Below are positions 1 to 7,675 of a stretch of 7,788 nt of DNA, piece by piece. The stretch is from Lentisphaeria bacterium (GTDB lineage Bacteria; Verrucomicrobiota; Lentisphaeria; Oligosphaerales; PUNB01). Location: positions 1 through 7,788 of the forward strand of contig SLNM01000032.1 of the NCBI GenBank assembly GCA_007133055.1. Reading direction: 5' to 3'. How positions within the stretch are numbered: the first letter of the stretch is position 1; every line of letters begins with the position of its first letter. The position numbers were made by a program, and so were the translations under genes. A model generated the notes under the pieces. It did no database searches and was not told the DNA's origin. It saw only the letters and a list, made by a program, of their open reading frames with translations.

Positions 1-2541
1 CTTCTGCTCACCGCCAACCTGCTTGGCCTTTATCTGTATTGGCGTTTTAGCGGTCGCGACCGGGATTCGCGCATCTCCGCGCCACCGGAACATTCGCCGG
101 AATTGACCGAGCCGGAACTCCGGCCACCGCCGCTCGCGCCGGAAGAAGATGTCGAGACACCGCCTCCTGTCGAAGATGAATTCACACCGGTTTTGCCTGA
201 ACCTGAGCCCGAACTTGAGGGCGAGGAGGAGTTGGCTGCGGAGGCGCCGGAGGAGATGCCCGAGGAAGTTGCGGCCCATAGACGGCGGCAGACGGGCGAC
301 CAATACACCGAATTCATATATGAGTTTACTCGGATACCGTATTCTCCCGTCCGCACCAGCCTGGAACCATGGCAGCAAGCCGCAACCGAATGGCTGGAGG
401 ATCACCCGCGGGAGAGCGCAGAGCGACAAAAAGTATTGTTTGTTCATAATCAATTATTGCCGGCGGCGGCAAACTTACGGGCGCAGATCATCGACCACAG
501 TGATTATTTCCGAGGAATGAGTCTGCCCGATCTGGAACATCGTCGGATTCATGACATTGACGAGGCCGGGGTGACGATGGTTATGCGGCTGGAAGACCCC
601 CTGGGGCAGGGCTCCGGTCAAGTGACACAGCGCATGGGGTGGAATGAATTGCGGCGTCCGGAGTATTACGTCGCCTGGGCGGAGCGTATCCTGGGCCTGC
701 CAGAGATTCCGGCGGCCGAGCGGCAGTCATACCTGGCCTTGCTGGCCATGTTGCACCGAATCGATGGTTTGCGACGGGGTGTTGCCAGTCTGCCTGCATC
801 GGACAACCGAGAGATGTGGCGGCAGTTGACTTGGGACTTGGAACGAGCGGCAACCAACTGGCGGTCCCTGGAACTTTGGCGCGAGGTGCTGGCTCTGCAC
901 GAAGCGGGGGCGGCGTTTACCGCCCATCGGAAGCTGCAGGAGCTGAAGGCCGTTGACAATGTAATACTGACTCGCTATCAGGTTCAGATCGCCGAATTGG
1001 AGGAGTCTCTGCAGTCCCGGCTTCCCAGCCGGCATGCCGACATCCTGATCGAATCCGCCCGGCAGAAGCTGGCGGAAAGCCCTTCCGAATCCCTGACCCT
1101 GCTGGCTACCGCCAATGCACGCTACGGTCGCTTGGACCATGCCCAAAAAGCAAGGAGCGAACGGCTTCGCCGCGAGGCGGTCAGAGCCATCAGTGAAGCC
1201 GTGCCGTTAGGCGCAGATCGCGAAATGGTCGATTTTTTGCATTATACGGTCCCCCTGCTCGCCTCCTACCAGCGGCAACCGACCGGCTGGTCACTGGTGC
1301 GGCACCAGCGCATAGTCGAATCGGAACAAGTGCCCGAACCCCTTCGCCCTTTGCTTGATGGTTACGCGGGCCTGGCCTTGCTTGAATGCGGACTTTGGAG
1401 CGAGGGCTGGCAAAGAATCACCCGCACCCCGACAAGCCTGCTCAGACGAGCGCCACCCCATCATCAGGCGGCATTTGTTTTCACACGCGACATATTAAGC
1501 TGGACCACCCTGGCCCGGCAGCCTGCGGTCAGCAATACGATTTCCGAATTGCTGGCTTTGGCGCGGAGCGCCGAGCATCCGTCGCACCGGGCTATGATTG
1601 CCACCCTCGCACTGGAGGCGGCAATGATCACCGGGCAGCTGGAACTGCCGGCGACTGCATGGCCGGGCGTGCAAAACCTCTGGCGGAGAGGCCACGGGGA
1701 TACTTCCCTCCAACGCTATGTCATGCTCTATCTTGCCTGGCTGATCGAAGCGGGCCATCAAGACCGGGCGCAGGAGGTGGTCGCCGAGATGAAAACACAG
1801 TTGGATTTACTGACCGATGCCGGATTTACCATTGCCGAATGGGAGGCGGCGGTCGGAGTAATCGCCCTTCTGTCGGACCGCCAAAGTCTACCGGAGGCAA
1901 TCCTGCCTTACCGATCCCCCATGCGTAACAACCGTGATGCCTATGCGCGAATGGTATACGCCGTTGTATTCTCGAGCCGCGAGGCGGCGGTCGGAACGAC
2001 GGAACAGCGGCGCCGCCGGCATCTGGCCGATCAGATGTTTGACCAGGAACTCGCCGCGACCATGATTGACGGCTGTACATGGCTCAATCTTTTGCACTAC
2101 CGGCTAGCCGAACATCTGGCCAGGCTGGAACTGACCGAGGCGCTGGAGCTGCTGCAGTCAGCTCTGGAAGTCAAGCATCCGGCCGCCAACCCTCACTACC
2201 CGGCTCTGCTGCTGCTTAAGGCGGGCGTGGAGGCCATGAAGCAAAAACCGCTGGTGGCGGCGGAAACCTTGCAGCATTTGCAGTGGACCACCGTGGCTTC
2301 AGCCACCCAGAGGCGGCTGGCCGAATATGATTTCTCCGGGGACCTTTTGGCGGGGGACGATCTGTCCGACAACGAATTCTGGCCTCTATGGCTGCGCTTT
2401 GCCGCCTTGTTTGCCGACCGGAACTGGGCGATGGCCCGGATGAAAGTTGAAAGTTTACAGGAAATCGCTCATTATCCACGACATCAGCGCCTGGTCTCGG
2501 CTTTGCACCGAGCACTGACCGTGGCTGCTGAGCAACTGTAG
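1..2541 (+). CDS. Membrane-anchored helical-repeat (TPR-like) protein of unknown function, 5'-truncated by window edge
   Basis: The reading frame is open from base 1 to the TAG at 2539-2541, giving 846 visible residues. No ATG occurs in the first 34 codons, so the true start lies left of the window; the TTG at 103 is an internal codon, not the start. Visible residues 1-16 are hydrophobic (LLTANLLGLYLYWRF) and look like the end of a transmembrane segment. Residues of about 28-90 form a low-complexity linker rich in Pro and Glu (for example PEPEPELEGEEEL), expected to be disordered and acidic. The rest, about 98-846, is predicted by eye to be mainly alpha-helical, with helix pairs rich in Ala, Leu and Glu that resemble TPR or other alpha-solenoid repeats (for example around visible residues 345-380, 580-600 and 710-775). 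I see no catalytic motif and recognise no named family. Only 12 bp separate it from the exporter genes, so it is probably in the same operon. A scaffold or partner role is inference only. Topology cannot be assigned because the N-terminus is missing. Confidence 0.85.
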   Translation, partial: LLLTANLLGLYLYWRFSGRDRDSRISAPPEHSPELTEPELRPPPLAPEEDVETPPPVEDEFTPVLPEPEPELEGEEELAAEAPEEMPEEVAAHRRRQTGDQYTEFIYEFTRIPYSPVRTSLEPWQQAATEWLEDHPRESAERQKVLFVHNQLLPAAANLRAQIIDHSDYFRGMSLPDLEHRRIHDIDEAGVTMVMRLEDPLGQGSGQVTQRMGWNELRRPEYYVAWAERILGLPEIPAAERQSYLALLAMLHRIDGLRRGVASLPASDNREMWRQLTWDLERAATNWRSLELWREVLALHEAGAAFTAHRKLQELKAVDNVILTRYQVQIAELEESLQSRLPSRHADILIESARQKLAESPSESLTLLATANARYGRLDHAQKARSERLRREAVRAISEAVPLGADREMVDFLHYTVPLLASYQRQPTGWSLVRHQRIVESEQVPEPLRPLLDGYAGLALLECGLWSEGWQRITRTPTSLLRRAPPHHQAAFVFTRDILSWTTLARQPAVSNTISELLALARSAEHPSHRAMIATLALEAAMITGQLELPATAWPGVQNLWRRGHGDTSLQRYVMLYLAWLIEAGHQDRAQEVVAEMKTQLDLLTDAGFTIAEWEAAVGVIALLSDRQSLPEAILPYRSPMRNNRDAYARMVYAVVFSSREAAVGTTEQRRRRHLADQMFDQELAATMIDGCTWLNLLHYRLAEHLARLELTEALELLQSALEVKHPAANPHYPALLLLKAGVEAMKQKPLVAAETLQHLQWTTVASATQRRLAEYDFSGDLLAGDDLSDNEFWPLWLRFAALFADRNWAMARMKVESLQEIAHYPRHQRLVSALHRALTVAAEQL

Positions 2542-2553
2542 CTGAATTGATTT

Positions 2554-4326
2554 ATGAGACCTTTGTTTCGTCTTCTTACCTATCTCGGTGCCTATCGCCG
2601 CAATTTATTGCTATCGATCATCTTTATGCTGATGGCCACGGGCACGACCCTGGTTCAGCCGCGTCTGGTCGAATGGGTCATCGACTTTGGTGTCGGCGGT
2701 CGCGACGGACGCATCCTCTGGCTCGGCACACTCGGCCTGCTTGGCACGGCAACTGTCGGCGGGCTGCTGCATCTGGCCTCGGGCATCCTGGTCTCCTACT
2801 CCGGCCAGGGCATGTCCTACGGTATCCGCAACGACGTTTTCCGTTCGATTCTCGCTTTTTCCTTCGGCAATCTGGACCGGCATCGAACCGGCGAGCTGAT
2901 TGTGCGCAGTACATCGGACGTGAACACCGTTCAGATGTTTGTCCGCATGGGCTTCATGCTGATGCTGCAATCGCTGGCCATGCTGGTTGGCAGTCTGATC
3001 CTGATGTTCACGATGAATCCGGGCCTGGCCCGCATCATGCTCATGATCTTCGCCGTCACCATCCTCCTTTTTTTTCTGCTGGCGGCCGTAATCCGGCCAT
3101 TGATCATGCGGGTTCGCGAGCGGCTCGACGAGATGAACAACGCATTGCAGGAGAACCTTGCCGGCGCCAAGCTGGTGCGGGCCTTCGCCCGTCAGCGCCA
3201 TGAAAGCAACCGCTTCGAAGCACGCAACCGGGCTTACCTGGAGATTGCTTTGCGGGCCGGGTACATCACCGCTCTGGCCTTTCCCTTTCTCTTCTTTCTC
3301 GGCCAGCTCGCCCTGGTGGCGGTCACCTACTATGGCGGCCTGACGGTTATTCAGCAGGTCGATACGCCGCTGACCGAACGACTGACTTTGGGCCAGTTAG
3401 TGGCCTTCAACGAATACGCCATGCTGGCCATGTGGCCCATTTTGGCGCTGGGCATGACCCTTCAGTTCATGGCTCGGGCCGCCGCTTCGGCAACCCGCAT
3501 TGTCGAGGTGCTCGACGAGTCTCCCGACATTGCCGAACCGCCCCGGCCGCAGGCTCTGGCTGACGGTGACAGCTCGATTGAGTTCCGCGATGTATCTTTC
3601 TCCTTCGGTCATGGAGAACCGGCTCTGAGCGATATTAACCTGCGAATTGCAAGCGGCGAAGTGGTTGGTCTGATCGGGCGTACCGGCTCGGGCAAGTCAA
3701 CCCTGGCGGCTCTGATCCCGCGCTTCTACGACCCCGGCAAGGGCGCCGTCCTGATCGGGGGGGTTGATGTGAAACAAGTTAAGCTCGCCGAGCTGAGACA
3801 AAAGATCGTGCTGGTCTTGCAGGAGTCGGTCCTGCTCAGCGGTTCGATTCGCGACAATATCGCCTACGGTCTGAGAGCAAACAACCATGACGGACAGGCG
3901 GCGCTCGACACCCGACTCGGGCGGGCGGCCGCACTGGCCCGGGCCACCGAATTCATCGAGGCGAAAAGTCTCGGCTGGAACGAACCGGTAGGTGAGCGCG
4001 GCGCCGGCCTTTCCGGCGGCCAGCGTCAGCGCGTGGCCATCGCCCGCGCCATCGTCCGCGATCCTGATATTCTAATACTCGACGATGTAACTTCGGCGCT
4101 GGATGCAACTACCGAGCGCGAAGTGGTGGCCGGCCTGCAACGTGAGATGCGCGGCAAAACCGTGATCGTCATCAGCCAGAAAATCAATACCGTGCGCCAG
4201 GCCAATCGCATTTTGGTCATGGACGACGGCAGGCTTGTCGGTGCGGGTACGCATGATGAGTTGCTTGCCGGCAACCAAATCTATCGTGAAATTTACCAAA
4301 CTCAGAACACGGAGCTGCGCCTATGA
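2554..4326 (+). CDS. Heterodimeric ABC exporter half-transporter, subunit with degenerate ATP site
   Basis: This 590-residue protein is a type I ABC exporter: an N-terminal membrane domain with about six helices (roughly 15-40, 53-82, 133-155, 158-182, 240-266, 280-304) followed by a nucleotide-binding domain from about 340. Visible motifs are Walker A GRTGSGKST (375-383), Q-loop Gln423, signature LSGGQ (486-490), Walker B ILILD (506-510) and D-loop SALD (514-517). Two catalytic residues are altered: Asp511 sits where the catalytic Glu is expected, and Gln542 (VISQK) replaces the switch His. Such changes are known in heterodimeric exporters such as TM287/288, BmrCD and LmrCD, where one ATP site barely hydrolyses. 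The intact signature would serve the partner's site. The start is fixed by two in-frame stops just upstream (2539-2541 and 2548-2550), and the N-terminus gives the usual amphipathic elbow helix. No good Shine-Dalgarno is visible, so translation may be coupled to the upstream gene. The substrate (drug, lipid or peptide) cannot be told from sequence. Confidence 0.96.
   Translation: MRPLFRLLTYLGAYRRNLLLSIIFMLMATGTTLVQPRLVEWVIDFGVGGRDGRILWLGTLGLLGTATVGGLLHLASGILVSYSGQGMSYGIRNDVFRSILAFSFGNLDRHRTGELIVRSTSDVNTVQMFVRMGFMLMLQSLAMLVGSLILMFTMNPGLARIMLMIFAVTILLFFLLAAVIRPLIMRVRERLDEMNNALQENLAGAKLVRAFARQRHESNRFEARNRAYLEIALRAGYITALAFPFLFFLGQLALVAVTYYGGLTVIQQVDTPLTERLTLGQLVAFNEYAMLAMWPILALGMTLQFMARAAASATRIVEVLDESPDIAEPPRPQALADGDSSIEFRDVSFSFGHGEPALSDINLRIASGEVVGLIGRTGSGKSTLAALIPRFYDPGKGAVLIGGVDVKQVKLAELRQKIVLVLQESVLLSGSIRDNIAYGLRANNHDGQAALDTRLGRAAALARATEFIEAKSLGWNEPVGERGAGLSGGQRQRVAIARAIVRDPDILILDDVTSALDATTEREVVAGLQREMRGKTVIVISQKINTVRQANRILVMDDGRLVGAGTHDELLAGNQIYREIYQTQNTELRL
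4311..4314 (+). promoter_or_regulatory. Shine-Dalgarno of second ABC subunit
   Basis: GGAG lies 8 bases before the ATG at 4323, inside the last codons of the first ABC gene. Together with the ATGA overlap it supports the 4323 start and implies coupled translation of the two half-transporters in balanced amounts. Confidence 0.75.
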
Positions 4327-6167
4327 ACGCCTCTCGGAGAGAAGCGGGCGGCCATCATCGCGGGCCCGCCGGGCGCGGCGGCTTCAATATCGAGGCGCCC
4401 AGGAACCCGCGCGGTGCGATTGTCCGGCTTTTTCGCTATTTCAGCGCCGAATGGCGATCATTGCTGGTCGTGGCCGCGGCGATTGTCGCCGGCTCGGTCT
4501 GCAAGGCGGTCGGGCCCGCCTGGCTCGGCACGGCGATATCCGACCATATCGAGCGTGAACCGGACGCGACACGCTTCGCCGCCAGCATGCTGGCGGTAAC
4601 CGCAATCTTTGCCGGCGCCTGGATTGCCGATGCCATCAACGGCGGTTTTATGAATCGCGCCGCCAACCGCCTGGTCTATCGCCTGCGCCGTCATACATTC
4701 GAGCATCTGCAACGTCTTTCCATGCCATTTTTCGACCGGATCGGCGTCGGCGATGTGATTTCCCGGGTGACCAACGACATTGAGATGCTGTACAATGCCC
4801 TGGCCAACGGTTTCGCGGGCATGCTCGGCGGCCTGGTCTCGATTGTCGGTATTCTGATTGCAATGCTGATTCTGGATCTGCGGCTGAGCCTGGTCGTTCT
4901 GTTCTATTTGCCTTTGTTGATCGGCGTCACCGCCCTGATCGGACGGCTGGTGCGCAAGTCCTATCGCGAGAACCAGCGCTTGGTCGGGCGTCTTTCCCGA
5001 AAGATCAACGAATCGGTAACCGCCGCCAAGCTAATCAAAAGCTTTCACGCCGAAGACAAGACCATGCGCGAATTCGAGCGGATTTCCGAATCGGCCCGAG
5101 TGGTTGGCACGCGGGCGGAGGTGATCGGATTTGCCATGCATCCTCTGATGCGCCTGGTCAACGGCCTGGCTCTCGCCTCGGTGGTCGGAGCCGGGAGCTA
5201 TCTGGCGATTCGCCAGGGGGAGCCATACACTGTCGGACTGATTACCGCCTTTGTCATCTACAGCCGTCGTTTCTTCGAGCCGCTGCGACATCTGTCCGAA
5301 TTCTACAACCTGATACAGCGGGCGCTGGCCGGTGCCGAGCGCATATTTGAAATCCTCGACGCCGATCCGGAAATCGCCAACGCCGCCGATCCGGTTTTCG
5401 GTCTTCCCGAGGCTGGCCGGGTCGAGTTCAAGCAGGTCAGCTTCGGCTATGCCCCGGGCCAGAATGTGGTCGAGGACATTGATTTGCAGGTCCAGGCCGG
5501 ACAGGTGGTTGCGCTGGTCGGCCCGACCGGCGCCGGCAAGACCACCCTGGTAAACTTGCTTTCGCGCTTCTACGAAACGGGAAGTGGCCGAATCCTGATT
5601 GACGGAGTGGATATTCGCCGGCTCGACATCGATTCGCTGCGCACCCGCATGGGGGTCGTGCTGCAGGAGCCCTACTTCTTCGCCGACACTATTATGGCGA
5701 ACATCAAGTACGGTCGGCCCGAAGCCTCCGAAGCGGCAGCGGTCGAGGCGGCCCAGGCCGCCCGCGCCGACCATTTCATCCGACGCCTGCCCGACGGTTA
5801 TCAAACTGTTCTGGCCGAACGCGGCCGCAATCTCTCGGAAGGCGAGCGGCAGTTGCTGGCGATCGCCCGTGCTCTGCTCGCCGATCCGCGCATTCTTGTC
5901 CTCGACGAGGCCACCTCCAGCGTCGACAGCCTGACCGAGGCGATGATTCGGGACAGCGTCGCCACCGTCATGCGCGGGCGCACCAGCTTTATTATCGCCC
6001 ATCGTTTGTCAACCATTCGCCACGCCGACCTGGTCGCGGTCATGCATAATCGGAGAATTGTCGAACGCGGCACCCACCGGGAACTGATCGCCAAGGACGG
6101 CTTCTACGCCAGACTTTATAAAATGCAGTTCGAGCAGCCGCAAATATATGAGCGCAACTCGGTCTAG
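4323..6167 (+). CDS. Heterodimeric ABC exporter half-transporter, subunit with catalytic ATP site
   Basis: This 614-residue type I ABC exporter is the partner of the preceding gene. After a Gly/Arg-rich, probably flexible N-terminal extension of about 30 residues come an elbow helix (about 31-45), six predicted membrane helices (roughly 45-70, 85-110, 163-185, 187-210, 268-296, 303-322) and the nucleotide-binding domain from about 365. Motifs are Walker A GPTGAGKTT (400-408), Q-loop Gln448, Walker B ILVLD (524-528) with catalytic Glu529, D-loop SSVD (532-535) and switch His560 (IAHRLST). The ABC signature is altered to LSEGE (504-508) in place of LSGGQ. Paired with the first subunit, this puts the altered signature opposite the degenerate Walker A/B, and the intact LSGGQ opposite this subunit's working Walker A/B. 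A Gly/Arg-rich N-terminus is, from memory, common in the second subunit of such pairs. The ATG overlaps the upstream TGA (ATGA), and GGAG at 4311-4314 is a good ribosome binding site. The exported substrate is unknown; multidrug or lipid export is the family default. Confidence 0.96.
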   Translation: MNASRREAGGHHRGPAGRGGFNIEAPRNPRGAIVRLFRYFSAEWRSLLVVAAAIVAGSVCKAVGPAWLGTAISDHIEREPDATRFAASMLAVTAIFAGAWIADAINGGFMNRAANRLVYRLRRHTFEHLQRLSMPFFDRIGVGDVISRVTNDIEMLYNALANGFAGMLGGLVSIVGILIAMLILDLRLSLVVLFYLPLLIGVTALIGRLVRKSYRENQRLVGRLSRKINESVTAAKLIKSFHAEDKTMREFERISESARVVGTRAEVIGFAMHPLMRLVNGLALASVVGAGSYLAIRQGEPYTVGLITAFVIYSRRFFEPLRHLSEFYNLIQRALAGAERIFEILDADPEIANAADPVFGLPEAGRVEFKQVSFGYAPGQNVVEDIDLQVQAGQVVALVGPTGAGKTTLVNLLSRFYETGSGRILIDGVDIRRLDIDSLRTRMGVVLQEPYFFADTIMANIKYGRPEASEAAAVEAAQAARADHFIRRLPDGYQTVLAERGRNLSEGERQLLAIARALLADPRILVLDEATSSVDSLTEAMIRDSVATVMRGRTSFIIAHRLSTIRHADLVAVMHNRRIVERGTHRELIAKDGFYARLYKMQFEQPQIYERNSV

Positions 6168-6184
6168 CCTGATTAATTCATGTA

Positions 6185-7498
6185 TCAACAGAGCAGCCAT
6201 TTCCAAGCTGGCTCAATTTTAATCTCAACTCCATCGTACTCCAATATCTCTTCCGAATTCAAGGTGATAACCCGGCACGACTCGGCTTCCAGATGGCTGG
6301 CAGCCTTACCCAGGGCTCGCAATTCACGCTCACGCACATCGGGATCAGACAGGGAATAGCACACCTGAAAAAGATGCCGCCCGCTACCTGCTGTCCCTTT
6401 GCGATCAGTGGCCACAAAGTTAATTTCATACCCCTGCCGGGTCCGATAGTAGGAAACCCCATAGCCGCGTCGTCGCAGTTCGAGATAAACCATATTCTCA
6501 AATTGCCGAGTTGGATGTACGCCTTCCGCCGGGACCACAGCATCTGCCAAAGCCCAGTCGACCGCATATATTTTACGGTAATTCTGACCGCGAACCTTCT
6601 CAGAGCTGGAAAAAAATTCGACAGGAAACAGCAAATATGCTTGCTGTAGGTAGTGCATATACTTATAGAGGGTTTCGGACGAAAACTTCACGCCCTCCTG
6701 CTTCAAATTGGTGGCAATCCGGTTAATCGTCACCGGGCATGAAATGCGAGCCAGCAAAGCGTACAGAAAACGAGTGAAGGACACGATGCTGATATTGTCT
6801 TCGGGATGCGCTTCGATAATGTCCCGAAGAATCATAGTGTCCCAGTAACTTGTCAGTAGTTCATGATGAAGACGAACATCCAAATCCAACAGCCCCGGAA
6901 ATCCTCCCTGTTCAATATAACGCTGCAGCAATTTCAGAAGGCTGGCTCTACCCTGACTGCTGACTATATCGGACTCGACCCCATAATGCCTAACAAACTC
7001 AAGGAAAGAAAACGGGGTTAGCTCGCGAGAAAAGTTCTTACCGCGCAAGGCCGATGCGATCTCGCCGGTCAGAAGCTTTGATGTCGACCCAGTGATCAGA
7101 ACAGAACACCTGGGTTGCTCCAAAAGATAGAGCACATAATCTTCCCAACCTTCGACACGATGAATTTCATCGAAGATGAAATATACATCTTCACGCCCGC
7201 GCTTTTCCGGAAACAAAGAAAAATACGCCTGGTCAATGACATCCAGCTCCTCAGCCAACAATTTTTGCAGTCGATGATCATTGAATTGCACACGACAGAT
7301 ATTTTTTGGCGATACCCCTTTACTGTACAATTCTTGCATATACTGATATGTTCGGAAGGTTTTGCCGCACCTACGCGCACCGACGATGGCAAAGGACATG
7401 TTGCCGACCGGTGTCACCGGCAGGCTCCGTTTTGTCAACTCCGGCAATTGTTTGTTCTGCGCATCCGCAATGATTGTTTGCAGCTTTGTTATTTCCAT
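6185..7498 (-). CDS. AAA_14/DUF4143-type P-loop ATPase
   Basis: From the ATG at 7498 the product is 437 residues. The N-terminal half is an AAA+-like P-loop ATPase: Walker A GARRCGKT (40-47), Walker B VYFIFDE (105-111; Asp110, Glu111) followed by IHRVEGWE, and a sensor-like ITGSTS (135-140) leading to a typical LRGKNFSRELTPFSFLEF stretch (151-168). The C-terminal half (about 210-437) matches the DUF4143 pattern, including YWDTMILRDIIE, the motif GYEINF (356-361) and FQVCYSLSDPDVRERE (377-392). In relatives I recall EVDF at that motif; here Asn360 stands where Asp is usual in this nuclease-like fold. The cellular role of the family is poorly defined; it is often described as a predicted ATPase of patchily distributed, horizontally moved genes. 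The open frame extends 45 codons further upstream to 7633, but that part runs through the promoter and hairpin region and has low-complexity, Cys/Arg/Leu-rich translation; the start at 7498 has a strong ribosome binding site. The gene is convergent with the exporter operon, stands alone and is more AT-rich than the operon. Confidence 0.93.
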   Translation of the reverse strand: MEITKLQTIIADAQNKQLPELTKRSLPVTPVGNMSFAIVGARRCGKTFRTYQYMQELYSKGVSPKNICRVQFNDHRLQKLLAEELDVIDQAYFSLFPEKRGREDVYFIFDEIHRVEGWEDYVLYLLEQPRCSVLITGSTSKLLTGEIASALRGKNFSRELTPFSFLEFVRHYGVESDIVSSQGRASLLKLLQRYIEQGGFPGLLDLDVRLHHELLTSYWDTMILRDIIEAHPEDNISIVSFTRFLYALLARISCPVTINRIATNLKQEGVKFSSETLYKYMHYLQQAYLLFPVEFFSSSEKVRGQNYRKIYAVDWALADAVVPAEGVHPTRQFENMVYLELRRRGYGVSYYRTRQGYEINFVATDRKGTAGSGRHLFQVCYSLSDPDVRERELRALGKAASHLEAESCRVITLNSEEILEYDGVEIKIEPAWKWLLC

Positions 7499-7505
7499 CT
7501 TAATT

Positions 7506-7510
7506 CTCCC
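7506..7510 (-). promoter_or_regulatory. Shine-Dalgarno of the ATPase gene (decides start)
   Basis: Read on the minus strand, GGGAG stands 7 bases before the ATG at 7498. It selects this start over the farther upstream start codons of the same open frame. Confidence 0.8.
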
Positions 7511-7551
7511 GCAAGAAAACCAACACAGCAAACCTTTCTTTTCAAAAGTAC

Positions 7552-7579
7552 ATAATAGCCGAAATTTCGTTGATTGCAA
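7552..7579 (-). promoter_or_regulatory. Candidate sigma70-like promoter of the ATPase gene
   Basis: On the minus strand, TTGCAA (7579-7574) and TATTAT (7557-7552) are separated by 16 bases, matching the TTGACA/TATAAT consensus at 4/6 and 5/6 positions. Transcription would begin near 7545, giving a leader of about 45-50 bases before the ATG at 7498. This is a match by eye only; the region is AT-rich, so chance matches are possible. Confidence 0.5.
7560..7569. promoter_or_regulatory. Perfect 10-bp palindrome in promoter spacer, possible operator
   Basis: CGAAATTTCG is a perfect palindrome lying wholly between the proposed -35 and -10 hexamers of the ATPase promoter. A repressor dimer bound here would block RNA polymerase. 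It is short, and no regulator gene is visible in the window, so the operator role is inference. Confidence 0.3.
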
Positions 7580-7583
7580 ATAT

Positions 7584-7602
7584 AAAAGCCCCCTCCGGAG
7601 GC
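7584..7602 (-). terminator. Terminator-like hairpin upstream of the ATPase promoter
   Basis: Read on the minus strand, GCCTCC, loop GGA and GGGGGC form a 6-bp stem (7602-7588; one U-G pair) followed directly by TTTT (7587-7584) and then ATAT. It would stop transcripts entering from beyond the right edge and insulate the ATPase promoter that begins 5 bases further on. On the plus strand the stem has a C-A mismatch and no T-tract, so minus is the functional orientation if any. The T-tract is short, so efficiency may be modest. Confidence 0.5.
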
Positions 7603-7640
7603 GACACAGACTCCACCCCGCATTTTCCCGCACGATTGAG

Positions 7641-7657
7641 GTGCCCCTTCAGGGCAC
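7641..7657. repeat. Hairpin with 6-bp perfect stem
   Basis: GTGCCC (7641-7646) and GGGCAC (7652-7657) are exact inverted copies around a 5-base loop. The right arm overlaps a perfect 8-bp palindrome ACAATTGT (7656-7663). There is no T-tract on either strand, so a simple intrinsic terminator is unlikely. It is one of four hairpins in the 7588-7730 tail. Confidence 0.55.
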
Positions 7658-7675
7658 AATTGTCTCCTAATCCTA

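Noticed and set aside
1386..1928. 180-codon plus-strand frame inside the helical-repeat gene
   Set aside because: It is an out-of-frame shadow within a continuous larger coding frame, with Pro/Gly/Arg-rich composition typical of shifted GC-rich codons.
5031..6002. Long minus-strand open frame (323 codons) opposite the second ABC gene
   Set aside because: It lies wholly antisense to a well-supported ABC nucleotide-binding domain in GC-rich DNA, where long shadow frames are common; its translation shows no recognisable domain.
7499..7633. N-terminal extension of the ATPase by 45 residues to a start at 7633
   Set aside because: The stretch crosses the terminator-like hairpin and the promoter, and its translation is Cys/Arg/Leu-rich without family resemblance. 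The ATG at 7498 has a strong Shine-Dalgarno and gives a normal family N-terminus.
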